From Tigheibacillus halophilus (lineage in GTDB: Bacteria; Bacillota; Bacilli; Bacillales; Amphibacillaceae): 64,000 nucleotides of DNA. A program made the translations under genes and the position numbers. Below the pieces are notes generated by a model, which was not told the DNA's origin, ran no database searches, and saw only the letters and a program-made list of their open reading frames with translations. The stretch is from NCBI RefSeq assembly GCF_042683165.1, contig NZ_JBHUIZ010000003.1:744001-808000 (forward strand). Reading direction: 5' to 3'. This document shows positions 42,403 to 51,120 of the stretch, piece by piece; position 1 is the stretch's first letter; each line of letters opens with the position of its first letter.

Positions 42403-43686
42403 TTGAAACAGAACCAAATTATCCGCATGTTTACCGGCCTAGTGCTGCTAATCGCTTTGATTACTATTCCCTTGATGCCCCCAGTAAAACATTATTTATC
42501 CATACCGAATAAAGTAGTCACTGTCAACAACAACTCCCCTATGCAAGTTGCTGATTTAGGCAGTGCTGTGAAAGCTGATTCTGTACCGAATAATGTCATG
42601 AAAGCCGCAAATAAAGATTTTTACGCGAAGTCCCCTGGTGAAGGTGAAATCTTATATAAACTCGCCGGGCTGCCAATAAAAAAGACGAATGTCTCTGTTC
42701 TAAAGAATAAAAAGGTTATACCAGGCGGGCAATCCATTGGGGTGCAGCTTCATACGAAAGGTGTCCTGGTTGTTGGCCATCATCTGGTACAAAACGGCGG
42801 AACAAGCGTTTCTCCTGGTGAAGATGCCAATATAGAAGTAGGAGACATCATTTTGCGTATCAATGGAAAAGACATCGGGAATATGCAAGATGTGAAACCA
42901 ATTGTGAAGAAAGCTGGAAGTGACGGGAAACCATTAAGCATCACGGTTAAAAGAGGAGACAAGAAAATAAAGACCAAACTAAAACCTGTTAAAGATGACA
43001 AAGATAATGATTACCGAATTGGTCTATTCATAAGGGATTCGGCAGCAGGCATTGGAACAATGACTTTTTACGATCCACAATCAAAAAAATATGGCGCTTT
43101 GGGCCATGTCATTTCCGATATGGACACAAAAAAGCCAATCGAAATCAATAATGGCACTATTGTCGGTTCCACCGTGACTTCCATTGAAAAAAGCAGCAAT
43201 GGCACGCCAGGAGAAAAACAAGCTAATTTTTCAGTGGAAAGAGACCGGATGGGAAAAATCACAAAAAATAGTGCGTTCGGTATTTTTGGAACACTGGATA
43301 ACACTTTAACAGATGGGAAATATAACAAACCGATGCCGATCGCCTTATCCAATGAAGTAAAAGAAGGCCCTGCGAAAATACTGACGGTCCTTGACGGAGA
43401 AAAAGTGGAAGAATTTGATATAGAAATCATCAGCAGTATTCCACAAAAATCACCCGCAACAAAAGGAATGGTGATTGAAATCACTGATCCAAAACTGTTA
43501 GAAAAAACAGGAGGTATCGTCCAGGGTATGAGCGGCAGCCCAATTATTCAAGACGGCAAGCTCATTGGTGCAGTAACACATGTATTTGTAAATGATTCAA
43601 CTTCAGGTTACGGTGTTCATATTGAATGGATGCTGGATGAAGCTGGAATAAATCTGAACGGAAAAGAAACACCAAAAGCAAGTTAA
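42403..43686 (+). CDS. spoIVB: SpoIVB serine peptidase
   Basis: This forespore-secreted protease of 427 residues triggers pro-sigma-K cleavage by cutting SpoIVFA. It has an N-terminal membrane anchor, a PDZ domain (SIGVQLHTKGVLVVGHH... IEVGDIILRING) and a SpoIVB peptidase domain with catalytic His in GALGHVISDMDT and Ser in VQGMSGSPIIQDGKL. TTG 42403 is preferred because AGGAG lies ten bases before it; GTG 42394 is too close to that site. spo0A follows, as in B. subtilis. Confidence 0.96.
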   Translation: MKQNQIIRMFTGLVLLIALITIPLMPPVKHYLSIPNKVVTVNNNSPMQVADLGSAVKADSVPNNVMKAANKDFYAKSPGEGEILYKLAGLPIKKTNVSVLKNKKVIPGGQSIGVQLHTKGVLVVGHHLVQNGGTSVSPGEDANIEVGDIILRINGKDIGNMQDVKPIVKKAGSDGKPLSITVKRGDKKIKTKLKPVKDDKDNDYRIGLFIRDSAAGIGTMTFYDPQSKKYGALGHVISDMDTKKPIEINNGTIVGSTVTSIEKSSNGTPGEKQANFSVERDRMGKITKNSAFGIFGTLDNTLTDGKYNKPMPIALSNEVKEGPAKILTVLDGEKVEEFDIEIISSIPQKSPATKGMVIEITDPKLLEKTGGIVQGMSGSPIIQDGKLIGAVTHVFVNDSTSGYGVHIEWMLDEAGINLNGKETPKAS

Positions 43687-43688
43687 TG

Positions 43689-43726
43689 AAGATGGCTCCC
43701 AGCAATGCTGCGAGCCATCTTTTTCA
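43689..43726 (+). terminator. Terminator after spoIVB
   Basis: AGATGGCTC pairs with GAGCCATCT, followed by TTTT. Confidence 0.8.
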
Positions 43727-43738
43727 GTTGCATGTCCT

Positions 43739-43745
43739 TGTCGAA
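43739..43745 (-). promoter_or_regulatory. 0A box upstream of spo0A (distal)
   Basis: TGTCGAA, the exact complement of the Spo0A box TTCGACA, lies 161 bases upstream of spo0A. Confidence 0.55.
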
Positions 43746-43848
43746 TAATATCGAATCTATGCGAATAATAAAGAAAACGGGAGTAATTTTAAGGAAAACA
43801 AAATTATTTTAATTTTTTTTCTAAAAAAAAAGGGTTATATCATCATTA

Positions 43849-43855
43849 TGTCGAA
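43849..43855 (-). promoter_or_regulatory. 0A box upstream of spo0A (proximal)
   Basis: A second perfect TGTCGAA lies 51 bases upstream of spo0A. B. subtilis spo0A is autoregulated through several such boxes. Confidence 0.55.
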
Positions 43856-43899
43856 TATTAAATATAAGAAGGTGAGTTGAATTTAAGGAGGATAAGCAA

Positions 43900-44682
43900 G
43901 TGGAGAAAATTACAGTATGTTTGGTGGACGATAATCGGGAATTAGTACAAATGATGGAAGAATATTTTGGTGAACAATCAGATATTGAGGTGATCGGTAC
44001 AGCCTACAATGGAAAAGAATGTCTGGAAATGCTGGAGGATATGACTCCGGATGTACTTGTATTAGATATAATCATGCCGCATATTGATGGTCTGGCGGTA
44101 TTGCATGATATGAAGGAAGTTGGCAAGAATGTCCACGTAATTATGCTGACAGCTTTCGGTCAGGAAGAGGTCATGAAAAAAGCTGCTAATCTCGGGGCAT
44201 CCTATTTCTTGCTGAAACCTTTCGATTTGGAGCATCTGGCAAACCAAATCCGCCAGGCAAATGGTACCAATGCTTTATATTCAGCGACACCGAAGGGGAG
44301 GAAAAATGCTTCGGTAAATCGGAAGAAAAAAGACCTTGAAGCCAGTATTACAAATATCATTCATGAAATAGGTGTGCCGGCCCATATAAAAGGTTATATG
44401 TATCTTCGGGAAGCAATTACCATGGTTTATAATGATGTAGAACTTTTGGGCTCCATTACGAAGATATTATATCCAGATATTGCCAAAAAATTTAATACAA
44501 CAGCATCGAGAGTAGAAAGAGCTATCAGGCATGCGATTGAAGTGGCTTGGAATAGAGGCAACGTCGACAGTATATCTGCTTTGTTTGGTTACACTGTCAG
44601 CGTCTCCAAGACAAAACCTACCAATTCCGAGTTCATTGCAATGGTGGCTGATCGTTTGCGGCTGGAGCATAAAGCGAGCTGA
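43900..44682 (+). CDS. spo0A: Spo0A, master regulator of sporulation
   Basis: This 260-residue response regulator has a receiver domain with the acidic pocket DD at 10-11, phosphoacceptor Asp56 in LVLDIIMP, the conserved Thr in MLTAFG and Lys in LLKPFD. A hinge and the Spo0A DNA-binding domain follow, with the recognition segment FNTTASRVERAIRHAIEVAW. It starts with GTG 43900 behind AAGGAGG. When phosphorylated it binds 0A boxes; two lie in its own upstream region and one upstream of sirA. Confidence 0.98.
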   Translation: MEKITVCLVDDNRELVQMMEEYFGEQSDIEVIGTAYNGKECLEMLEDMTPDVLVLDIIMPHIDGLAVLHDMKEVGKNVHVIMLTAFGQEEVMKKAANLGASYFLLKPFDLEHLANQIRQANGTNALYSATPKGRKNASVNRKKKDLEASITNIIHEIGVPAHIKGYMYLREAITMVYNDVELLGSITKILYPDIAKKFNTTASRVERAIRHAIEVAWNRGNVDSISALFGYTVSVSKTKPTNSEFIAMVADRLRLEHKAS

Positions 44683-44710
44683 TCGAATAAAAGTGCAATC
44701 ATAGTACAAT

Positions 44711-44766
44711 TAAGCACGAAACGAAGACTGCTGATGAAAGCGATTAGTCTTCGTTTCGTGCTTTGT
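44711..44766. terminator. Bidirectional terminator between spo0A and the aspartokinase
   Basis: An 18-bp perfect stem (44712-44729 with 44746-44763) encloses a 16-base loop. Confidence 0.85.
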
Positions 44767-44775
44767 TGGCAAGGG

Positions 44776-46116
44776 TTAGGCGAAAAATTTTTGATACAGT
44801 GATTTGATTGACTTTGTCATGTCTTTGTCTTCGACACCGAACATCATGGACACTTCTGATGACCCTTGATTGATCATTACAATATTGACATTTGCTTCAA
44901 CAAGTGCGCTCGTAGCTTTTTGAGCGATACCAATGGTATTCATCATTCCTTCCCCCACTACCATGATCACCGCTAAATTCCGTTGTACCTTGATGGTGTC
45001 GGGTTGCAGCTCTTCTTTAATTTGTTCCAGAATCCTTTGTTCTTTATTGTCTGTTAATTGGTGTGCCCTGATAATAACAGTCAAATCATCAATACCTGAT
45101 GGAATGTGTTCAAAAGAGATATTTTCTTTTTCCATGATTTCAAGCAGCTTTCTGCCGAAACCTAATTGTCGGTTCATTAAATATTTACTGACATAAATGC
45201 TTATAAAACCAGTATCACTTGCAATCCCGACTACACCATTTTGTTTCGTGGATTTTTCTGAAACAATCATCGTTCCTCTTTGATCAGGATTGTTCGTATT
45301 TTTGATTGCGACGGGGATTTTTTTGTTGAAAGCTGGCATCAATGCTTCGTCATGAAAGACAGAAAATCCAGCATAGGATAGTTCCCGCATTTCCCTATAT
45401 GTAAGCTGGTCAATTTCCAACGGATCTTTGACGATATTTGGATTGACGGTATAAACGGAATTGACGTCCGTGAAATTCTCGTAAAGACTTGCTTGAATCC
45501 CCGCAGCGACAATGGATCCGGTAATGTCTGAGCCTCCTCTCGAAAAGGTAGTCAGCTTCCCTTCAGCTGTATATCCGAAAAAACCCGGAATGACGTAAAT
45601 GCCTTTATGGTTTCGCAGATTGTATAGTTTTGGAAAGCTCTCGGGCAATATTTGAGCGTTTCCAGGTTCGTCTGAAACAATAATACCTGCATCTCTCGGG
45701 TTTAAATAATGTGCGTCCAATCCAATGGACTGAAGATATTGACTTATGATTTTTGCGGAACTGTCTTCTCCAAATGCTTTCAGACAATCATTTCTCGTAT
45801 TCGACTGCATTTCAGTGATGGTTGACAAGTGCTGCAGCAGTTCTTCCAGCAATGCATCTGAAAGATCCAGCGAGCTGATTATGCCGGAAAGTCGCTGCGC
45901 GATTGTTTGAACATGGTCTTCAAAAATTTGGCTGCCTGTTGTTGAACCAGCCAGGCCGATTAATATGTCGGTGAGTTTCTTATCATTTGCAAACCTTTTT
46001 CCAGGTGCGGAAACCACAATGAATTTCCTGTCAGAATCTGCTTTGATGATAGAGGCTACTTTTTTAATTTGATCCGCGCTCGCAACGGAACTACCTCCGA
46101 ATTTTGCGACTTTCAT
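44776..46116 (-). CDS. Aspartate kinase (class III type)
   Basis: This 446-residue aspartokinase phosphorylates aspartate at the head of the lysine, threonine, methionine and diaminopimelate pathways. It begins KVAKFGGSSVASADQI, has TTFSRGGSDITGSIVAAG in the catalytic domain, and ends with two ACT domains (VVGEGMMNTIGIAQKATSAL and NIVMINQGSSEVSMMFGV). Length and motifs resemble the YclM/ThrD enzyme of B. subtilis rather than the lysine-sensitive LysC. The place next to spo0A is not that of B. subtilis. The ATG has GGAGAG upstream. The effector cannot be deduced with confidence. Confidence 0.93.
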   Translation of the reverse strand: MKVAKFGGSSVASADQIKKVASIIKADSDRKFIVVSAPGKRFANDKKLTDILIGLAGSTTGSQIFEDHVQTIAQRLSGIISSLDLSDALLEELLQHLSTITEMQSNTRNDCLKAFGEDSSAKIISQYLQSIGLDAHYLNPRDAGIIVSDEPGNAQILPESFPKLYNLRNHKGIYVIPGFFGYTAEGKLTTFSRGGSDITGSIVAAGIQASLYENFTDVNSVYTVNPNIVKDPLEIDQLTYREMRELSYAGFSVFHDEALMPAFNKKIPVAIKNTNNPDQRGTMIVSEKSTKQNGVVGIASDTGFISIYVSKYLMNRQLGFGRKLLEIMEKENISFEHIPSGIDDLTVIIRAHQLTDNKEQRILEQIKEELQPDTIKVQRNLAVIMVVGEGMMNTIGIAQKATSALVEANVNIVMINQGSSEVSMMFGVEDKDMTKSIKSLYQKFFA

Positions 46117-46192
46117 GATTCATCTCTCCAATAGGTTGTTCGATTTATTTTTAAAAATCATAACATAAAAACATACAAAAGTGTATTATCCG

Positions 46193-46242
46193 TACAAAAA
46201 ATAAAACTACAAACAGGTGAAATGGCGCTCATCTGTTTGTAG
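46193..46242 (-). terminator. Terminator of the yqzF gene
   Basis: Read on the minus strand, CTACAAACAGATGA pairs with TCACCTGTTTGTAG and is followed by TTTTATTTTTT. The stem overlaps the yqzF stop codon. Confidence 0.7.
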
Positions 46243-46495
46243 TGTGTGATCGGTTTTGGTTGTACCGTTTTTCTTTTTTTCTGATTTGATGCATTTTGCG
46301 ATCTCTGTAAAAAATGAATCCTCCAATAAAAGCCAATCCCCCGATAAAAAGGATACAACCAATAATGAATTGGATCCCCGCATTGAAAAATAAGAGGTAA
46401 TAATCATTAAATAAAGCATCTCGTATTAGCTTGATGCCAATAGCAGAAAATACCCCGGGTAACAGCAATATTAAAAATGCAATGATTCTGGCCAT
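46229..46495 (-). CDS. yqzF: YqzF family membrane protein (DUF2627)
   Basis: This 88-residue protein has two membrane helices (about 4-22 and 37-63) and a basic C-terminal tail. MARIIAFLILLLPGVFSAIGIKL and the position upstream of bkdR match DUF2627/YqzF. The function is unknown. ATG 46495 has AAAGGAG upstream. It diverges from bkdR. Confidence 0.88.
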   Translation of the reverse strand: MARIIAFLILLLPGVFSAIGIKLIRDALFNDYYLLFFNAGIQFIIGCILFIGGLAFIGGFIFYRDRKMHQIRKKEKRYNQNRSHTTNR

Positions 46496-46675
46496 ATCTG
46501 CCTGCTCCTTTTACATAGAATCCTTGAAAAAAGCTATATAGTATCAGTATATCAAATTCCGTTTTGGAAATACATGGTTATCTAAGCTGTTGCAGATCGC
46601 ATTGCATTATAATTTGCAAAAAACTGCAAGTTGCTTTAACATAAAACATGCATAATCTTGCAGGGGTGGGATGGA

Positions 46676-48739
46676 ATGAAAAAAGTACTCATTATAGGGG
46701 CGGGCAAGGGTGGAAGCAGTTTACTCAAAACATTGCATGTAGCTTCTAAGTTGCAGGTTGCTGCAGTGATTGATCGAAATCCGTTTGCAAGTGGCGTGAA
46801 ACTTGCGGAAAAACTTGGCATATCTGTTTCGTTGGACTGGGAGCAGTGGCTTGCAGAAAACCATGCATCGGTTGACATCGTGATCGATGCAACTGGTGAT
46901 GAAGAGGTCCTGGCAAAATTGATGACTTATAGTAATACAAAAACACAAGTCATACCGGGCAGCATCGCTCATATCATATCGGACATGATCGAGGAAAAAG
47001 AAGACTTGTTAGAACATATGGAATTTCAGTCAAATAATCAGAAATTGATTCTGGATATCATTAGAGATGGCATGATTGTTGTAAGTAAACAGGGCAGGAT
47101 CGAATTCATCAATAATAGTGCCGAAAATATTGTGGGGGTGACGAAAACGGATGTGCTGGGAAAAGATATAACTACGGTAATTGAAAATTCCCGTTTGCCC
47201 GACGTTTTGCGCACCCGACAAAAGGAGATCAATCAAAAATTAAATCTTGAAAACGGCAGGAGAATCATCACCACCAGAATGCCTATTATCAATGACCAAG
47301 AACAACTTCTTGGGGCCTTTGCGATATTTAAGGATATTTCTGAGATACTCGATCTGGCTGAAGAAAATACAGATTTAAAAGAAATAAAGACGATGCTCGA
47401 AGCGATTATTCAATCTTCTGAAGAAGCGATCAGTGTAGTCGACGAAAATGGGACTGGTATTATGATCAACCCTGCTTATACGAGAATAACCGGGCTTGCT
47501 GAAAAAGATGTTGTCGGAAAACCGGCCACTGTAGATATTTCAGAAGGAGAAAGTGTCCATATGAAAGTACTAGAGACAAGAAGACCTATCAGGGACGTTC
47601 GCATGAAGGTCGGGCCCGTCAAAAAAGACGTGATGGTCAATGCTGCGCCAGTCATTGTAGACGGTAAACTGAAAGGCAGCGTAGGTGTGCTGCATGATGT
47701 GTCCAAAATCCAATCTTTGACAAGTGAACTGAAACGAGCCAGACAGATTATCCGTAATCTGGAAGCAAAATATACCTTTGATGACATCATAGGAGCGTCA
47801 TCTGAAATGAGACTGGCATTGGAAAAAGCTAAAGTTGGCGCAAGGACTCCCGCAACTGTTTTGCTGCGAGGTGAATCCGGTACCGGGAAGGAATTGTTTG
47901 CTCATGCCATCCATAATGAAAGTGAGAGAAAGCATCGCAAATTCATACGTGTCAATTGTGCAGCATTATCAGAGGCGGTTTTAGAAAGCGAATTGTTTGG
48001 TTATGAAGAAGGAGCATTCACCGGTGCGAAGCGTGGTGGAAAAATCGGCTTGTTCGAAGAGGCAAATCAAGGAAGCATTTTTTTGGACGAGATTGGAGAA
48101 CTTTCACATAACATGCAGGCGAAATTGCTTAGGGTATTGCAGGAAAATGAAATCCTTCGTGTGGGAGGGACCACGCCGATTATGATAAATGTCCGGGTGA
48201 TCGCCGCAACAAATGTCAACCTTGAAAAATCAATCATGGCAAAAACTTTTCGAGAGGATTTATATTATCGGCTAAATAAATTGCCAATTTTCATCCCTTC
48301 ACTGCGAGAAAGGTTATCGGACTTGCCAGAGCTTATCCATCATCTTATCCAAAAATTGAATCAAGATTATGGGAGAAATGTAAAAAGTATTTCTGAGGAA
48401 GCAATTGATCAATTGTATCACTATGATTGGCCAGGTAATGTACGAGAACTTGAAAATGTTATTGGACGGGCCATGATTTATATGGATATCAGTAAAGAAA
48501 TCATTGAAACAGCCCATTTGCCTAATCTTTCGGGAGAAATGCATCATACTGAACAGACAGTGAGTAAAATAACATCGGGAGAAAATAAAGCTTTGCAGGA
48601 TAGAATGGATGCCTATGAAAAAGAAGTGATCGCGAAGGCATACAAAGAAAATAACCATAATAAGACGAAAACAGCTCGCGCCCTGCAAATCTCGATTCGC
48701 AACTTATATTACAAGCTCGAAAAGTACCGACTTGAATAA
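46676..48739 (+). CDS. bkdR: BkdR, sigma-54-dependent activator of the bkd operon
   Basis: This 687-residue enhancer-binding protein starts with a Rossmann-like segment (VLIIGAGKGGSSLL, then IVIDATGDEEV; about 1-110). Two PAS domains follow (about 125-235 and 245-350), then a sigma-54 AAA+ domain with Walker A GESGTGKELF, the GAFTGA loop (YEEGAFTGAKRGG) and Walker B GSIFLDEIGEL, and a Fis-type helix-turn-helix (NKTKTARALQISIRNLYYKL). It should activate the SigL promoter at 48823. ATG 46676 is the family start; the frame upstream to 46658 is extra. Confidence 0.95.
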   Translation: MKKVLIIGAGKGGSSLLKTLHVASKLQVAAVIDRNPFASGVKLAEKLGISVSLDWEQWLAENHASVDIVIDATGDEEVLAKLMTYSNTKTQVIPGSIAHIISDMIEEKEDLLEHMEFQSNNQKLILDIIRDGMIVVSKQGRIEFINNSAENIVGVTKTDVLGKDITTVIENSRLPDVLRTRQKEINQKLNLENGRRIITTRMPIINDQEQLLGAFAIFKDISEILDLAEENTDLKEIKTMLEAIIQSSEEAISVVDENGTGIMINPAYTRITGLAEKDVVGKPATVDISEGESVHMKVLETRRPIRDVRMKVGPVKKDVMVNAAPVIVDGKLKGSVGVLHDVSKIQSLTSELKRARQIIRNLEAKYTFDDIIGASSEMRLALEKAKVGARTPATVLLRGESGTGKELFAHAIHNESERKHRKFIRVNCAALSEAVLESELFGYEEGAFTGAKRGGKIGLFEEANQGSIFLDEIGELSHNMQAKLLRVLQENEILRVGGTTPIMINVRVIAATNVNLEKSIMAKTFREDLYYRLNKLPIFIPSLRERLSDLPELIHHLIQKLNQDYGRNVKSISEEAIDQLYHYDWPGNVRELENVIGRAMIYMDISKEIIETAHLPNLSGEMHHTEQTVSKITSGENKALQDRMDAYEKEVIAKAYKENNHNKTKTARALQISIRNLYYKLEKYRLE

Positions 48740-48747
48740 TAATGCGT

Positions 48748-48779
48748 GCAATAAATTGCGTATATGCATATTGTTGCAT
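48748..48779. promoter_or_regulatory. Candidate BkdR upstream activating site
   Basis: There are two inverted repeats in tandem: GCAATAAATTGC (48748-48759) and ATGCA-N6-TGCAT (48764-48779). They lie 44-75 bases before the -24 element, a normal distance for enhancer sites of sigma-54 activators. Confidence 0.5.
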
Positions 48780-48822
48780 TGTTTGGATCTCGCCAAATGA
48801 AGCGCTTACATTGTTTTGAGGT

Positions 48823-48838
48823 TGGCACGTGATTTGCA
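48823..48838 (+). promoter_or_regulatory. Sigma-54 (SigL) promoter of the bkd operon
   Basis: TGGCAC-N5-TTGCA is a perfect match to the sigma-54 -24/-12 consensus. It lies 65 bases upstream of bcd and directly downstream of bkdR and its candidate binding sites. Confidence 0.88.
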
Positions 48839-48858
48839 TAATAGTAAACGGGAGGATC

Positions 48859-48897
48859 ATGTTATATGCCCGACTTTTTAAAATTACTGGAGGATGA
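48859..48897 (+). CDS. Possible 12-codon leader or remnant frame before bcd
   Basis: The frame ATG ... TGA encodes MLYARLFKITGG. It follows GGGAGG (48850-48855) with a short three-base spacing and ends inside the bcd ribosome-binding region. It could be a leader peptide coupled to bcd translation, or what remains of the start of ptb, which normally occupies this place. There is no homology support. Confidence 0.2.
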   Translation: MLYARLFKITGG

Positions 48898-48902
48898 TCA
48901 AG

Positions 48903-49994
48903 ATGGAAATTTTCTCATACATGGAAGAATATGATTACGAACAATTGCTATTTTGCCAAGATGAAAATTCAGGTTTGAAAGCAATCATTGCTATTCATGA
49001 CACAACGCTTGGCCCGGCATTAGGCGGAACTAGAATGTGGACATATAAAAGCGAAGCAGAAGCAATCGAGGATGCCTTGCGCCTTGCAAAAGGCATGACA
49101 TATAAAAATGCTGCTGCCGGTTTGGATCTTGGCGGTGGTAAAACAGTCATCATAGGGGATCCAAAAAAAGACAAGAACCCGGAAATGTTCCGAGCGTTCG
49201 GTCGATATATCCAAGGACTGAACGGCAGATACATCACTGCTGAAGACGTAGGTACGACCGTGGATGATATGGATTTGATCCATTTGGAAACAGACTTTGT
49301 AACAGGGACTTCTGATGCTGCTTCATCCGGAAATCCATCCCCTGTAACAGCTTATGGTGTCTACAAAGGAGTTAAAGCAGCAGCGAAAGAAGCTTTTGGT
49401 GATGACTCGCTGGAGGGCAAAACAATTGCCGTTCAAGGTGTCGGAAATGTTGCATATACCCTTTGTGAACATTTACATAAGGAAGGCGCGAAATTGATCG
49501 TAACAGATATCAACCAAAAAGCTGTTCAGCGTGCTGTAGAAGCTTTTGGTGCAAAAGCGGTCGATCCAAATGATATTTATGATGTAGATTGTGATATTTA
49601 TTCACCATGTGCATTAGGGGCGACAATTAATGACGATACATTAGGGCGTTTGAAAGCGAAAGTGATTGCTGGTTCCGCTAATAATCAGTTGAAAGAAGCG
49701 AAGCATGGCGATATTGTTTTCGAAAAAGGCATCGTTTACGCTCCTGATTATGTTATCAACTCCGCTGGTGTAATCAATGTCGCAGATGAGTTACACGGTT
49801 ATAACAGAGAAAGAGCATTAAAGAAAGTGGATACGATTTATGACAGCTTAAGCAGAATCTTCGAGATTTCACGAAGAGACAACATACCAAGTTATATTGC
49901 CGCAGATAAGATGGCCGAAGAACGGATTGCATCCGTTAGCAAATCAAGAAGTCAATTTTTACTAAATGGCCATCACACACTTAGCAGAAGATAA
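48903..49994 (+). CDS. bcd: Leucine (branched-chain amino acid) dehydrogenase
   Basis: This 363-residue NAD-dependent Glu/Leu/Phe/Val dehydrogenase deaminates leucine, valine and isoleucine to 2-oxo acids. GPALGGTRMW, the catalytic Lys in GLDLGGGKTVI and the NAD-binding GKTIAVQGVGNVAYTL are present. ATG 48903 follows GGAGG at nine bases; the ATG three codons upstream touches that site. It is the first full gene after the sigma-54 promoter. In B. subtilis ptb precedes it. Confidence 0.97.
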   Translation: MEIFSYMEEYDYEQLLFCQDENSGLKAIIAIHDTTLGPALGGTRMWTYKSEAEAIEDALRLAKGMTYKNAAAGLDLGGGKTVIIGDPKKDKNPEMFRAFGRYIQGLNGRYITAEDVGTTVDDMDLIHLETDFVTGTSDAASSGNPSPVTAYGVYKGVKAAAKEAFGDDSLEGKTIAVQGVGNVAYTLCEHLHKEGAKLIVTDINQKAVQRAVEAFGAKAVDPNDIYDVDCDIYSPCALGATINDDTLGRLKAKVIAGSANNQLKEAKHGDIVFEKGIVYAPDYVINSAGVINVADELHGYNRERALKKVDTIYDSLSRIFEISRRDNIPSYIAADKMAEERIASVSKSRSQFLLNGHHTLSRR

Positions 49995-50021
49995 AGAATT
50001 TTTAACAGGGGGGTGGGCTAC

Positions 50022-51104
50022 ATGCAAACGCATCGAATATTAACAATCAATCCAGAAATACATGCGACGAATGTATGTGTATTTGATGATGATGTGTGCA
50101 TATTCGAAAAATCGATTCACCATCACCCTTCCGAACTAAGACAGTTCGCAAACTTCCATGAGCAGGCAGCATTTCGCGAGAATGAAATATATGACCATTT
50201 GGATTATGAAGGGTTGAATGTCTCTAAACTCCATGCAGTCTGTGGCAGAGGAGGGTTACTCCATCCGATTGAAGGAGGAACATACTATATTAACGAAGCG
50301 ATGATTGCTGACTTGGAAGCTGACGTTTTTGGAAAACATGTCAGCAATTTAGGCGGCATTCTTGCATTTGCTATCGGTAAAGGGTTGCATGTTCCTTCTT
50401 TTGTCGTTGACCCCGTAGTTGTGGACGAATTGGAACCTGTTGCCAGAATTTCTGGCTTCCCAGAACTGCCACGTAAAAGTATTTTTCATGCTTTGAACCA
50501 AAAAGCTGTGGCGAGAATGGCAGCTGCAGATCGAAAGGCAACATACGAAAATCTGAATATGATTGTCGCGCATATGGGTTATGGTATCACTATCGGCGCA
50601 CATCGGAATGGGAAAGTAATTGATGTGAACAATGGCTTGAATGGCGAAGGCCCCTTTTCAATGACCAGAGCGGGGACTGTGCCAATCGGTGATTTGCTGA
50701 AATGGTGCTTAGAAAAGGGATATGGCATTAGTGAAATAAGCAGTAAGTTGTTTTCACGAGGCGGTATGCAAGCTTATTTGCAGACAGATGATATTGCTGA
50801 TGCGGAAAGAAAGATCGATCAGGGTGATCAACTGTCGGAAACTGTATATCATGGGTTGGCCTATCAAATTTCAAAAGAAATTGGCGCAATGGGGAGCGTG
50901 CTGAATGGACAGGTGGATGTCATCGTCTTAACTGGTATGCTGGCTTACCGAAAGAAATTAACCGAGTTGATTTCGAAGAGCGTTTGCTGGATATCTGATA
51001 CGCTGGTCTACCCAGGTGATTATATTATGCCTGCGCTTGCTGCTGGGGCACTACGGGTGTTAAGAAAGCAAGAGGAAGCGAAACATTATGAAAGTATAGA
51101 ATGA
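50022..51104 (+). CDS. buk: Branched-chain/butyrate kinase
   Basis: This 360-residue acetokinase-family enzyme converts acyl phosphates (butyryl-, isobutyryl-, isovaleryl-) to acids while making ATP, or the reverse. ILTINPE at the N-terminus, VCGRGGLLHPIEGGTY, NLGGILA and AHMGYGITIGAHRNGKVID are family motifs. ATG 50022 follows GGGGGG. Its normal partner Ptb, which makes the acyl phosphate from acyl-CoA, has no gene here. Confidence 0.95.
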   Translation: MQTHRILTINPEIHATNVCVFDDDVCIFEKSIHHHPSELRQFANFHEQAAFRENEIYDHLDYEGLNVSKLHAVCGRGGLLHPIEGGTYYINEAMIADLEADVFGKHVSNLGGILAFAIGKGLHVPSFVVDPVVVDELEPVARISGFPELPRKSIFHALNQKAVARMAAADRKATYENLNMIVAHMGYGITIGAHRNGKVIDVNNGLNGEGPFSMTRAGTVPIGDLLKWCLEKGYGISEISSKLFSRGGMQAYLQTDDIADAERKIDQGDQLSETVYHGLAYQISKEIGAMGSVLNGQVDVIVLTGMLAYRKKLTELISKSVCWISDTLVYPGDYIMPALAAGALRVLRKQEEAKHYESIE

Positions 51105-51120
51105 AGAGGAGGAGCATCGC

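Noticed and set aside
43741..43780. Possible sigma-H promoter for spo0A from several GAAT motifs
   Set aside because: No AGGA-type -35 at the correct spacing was found.
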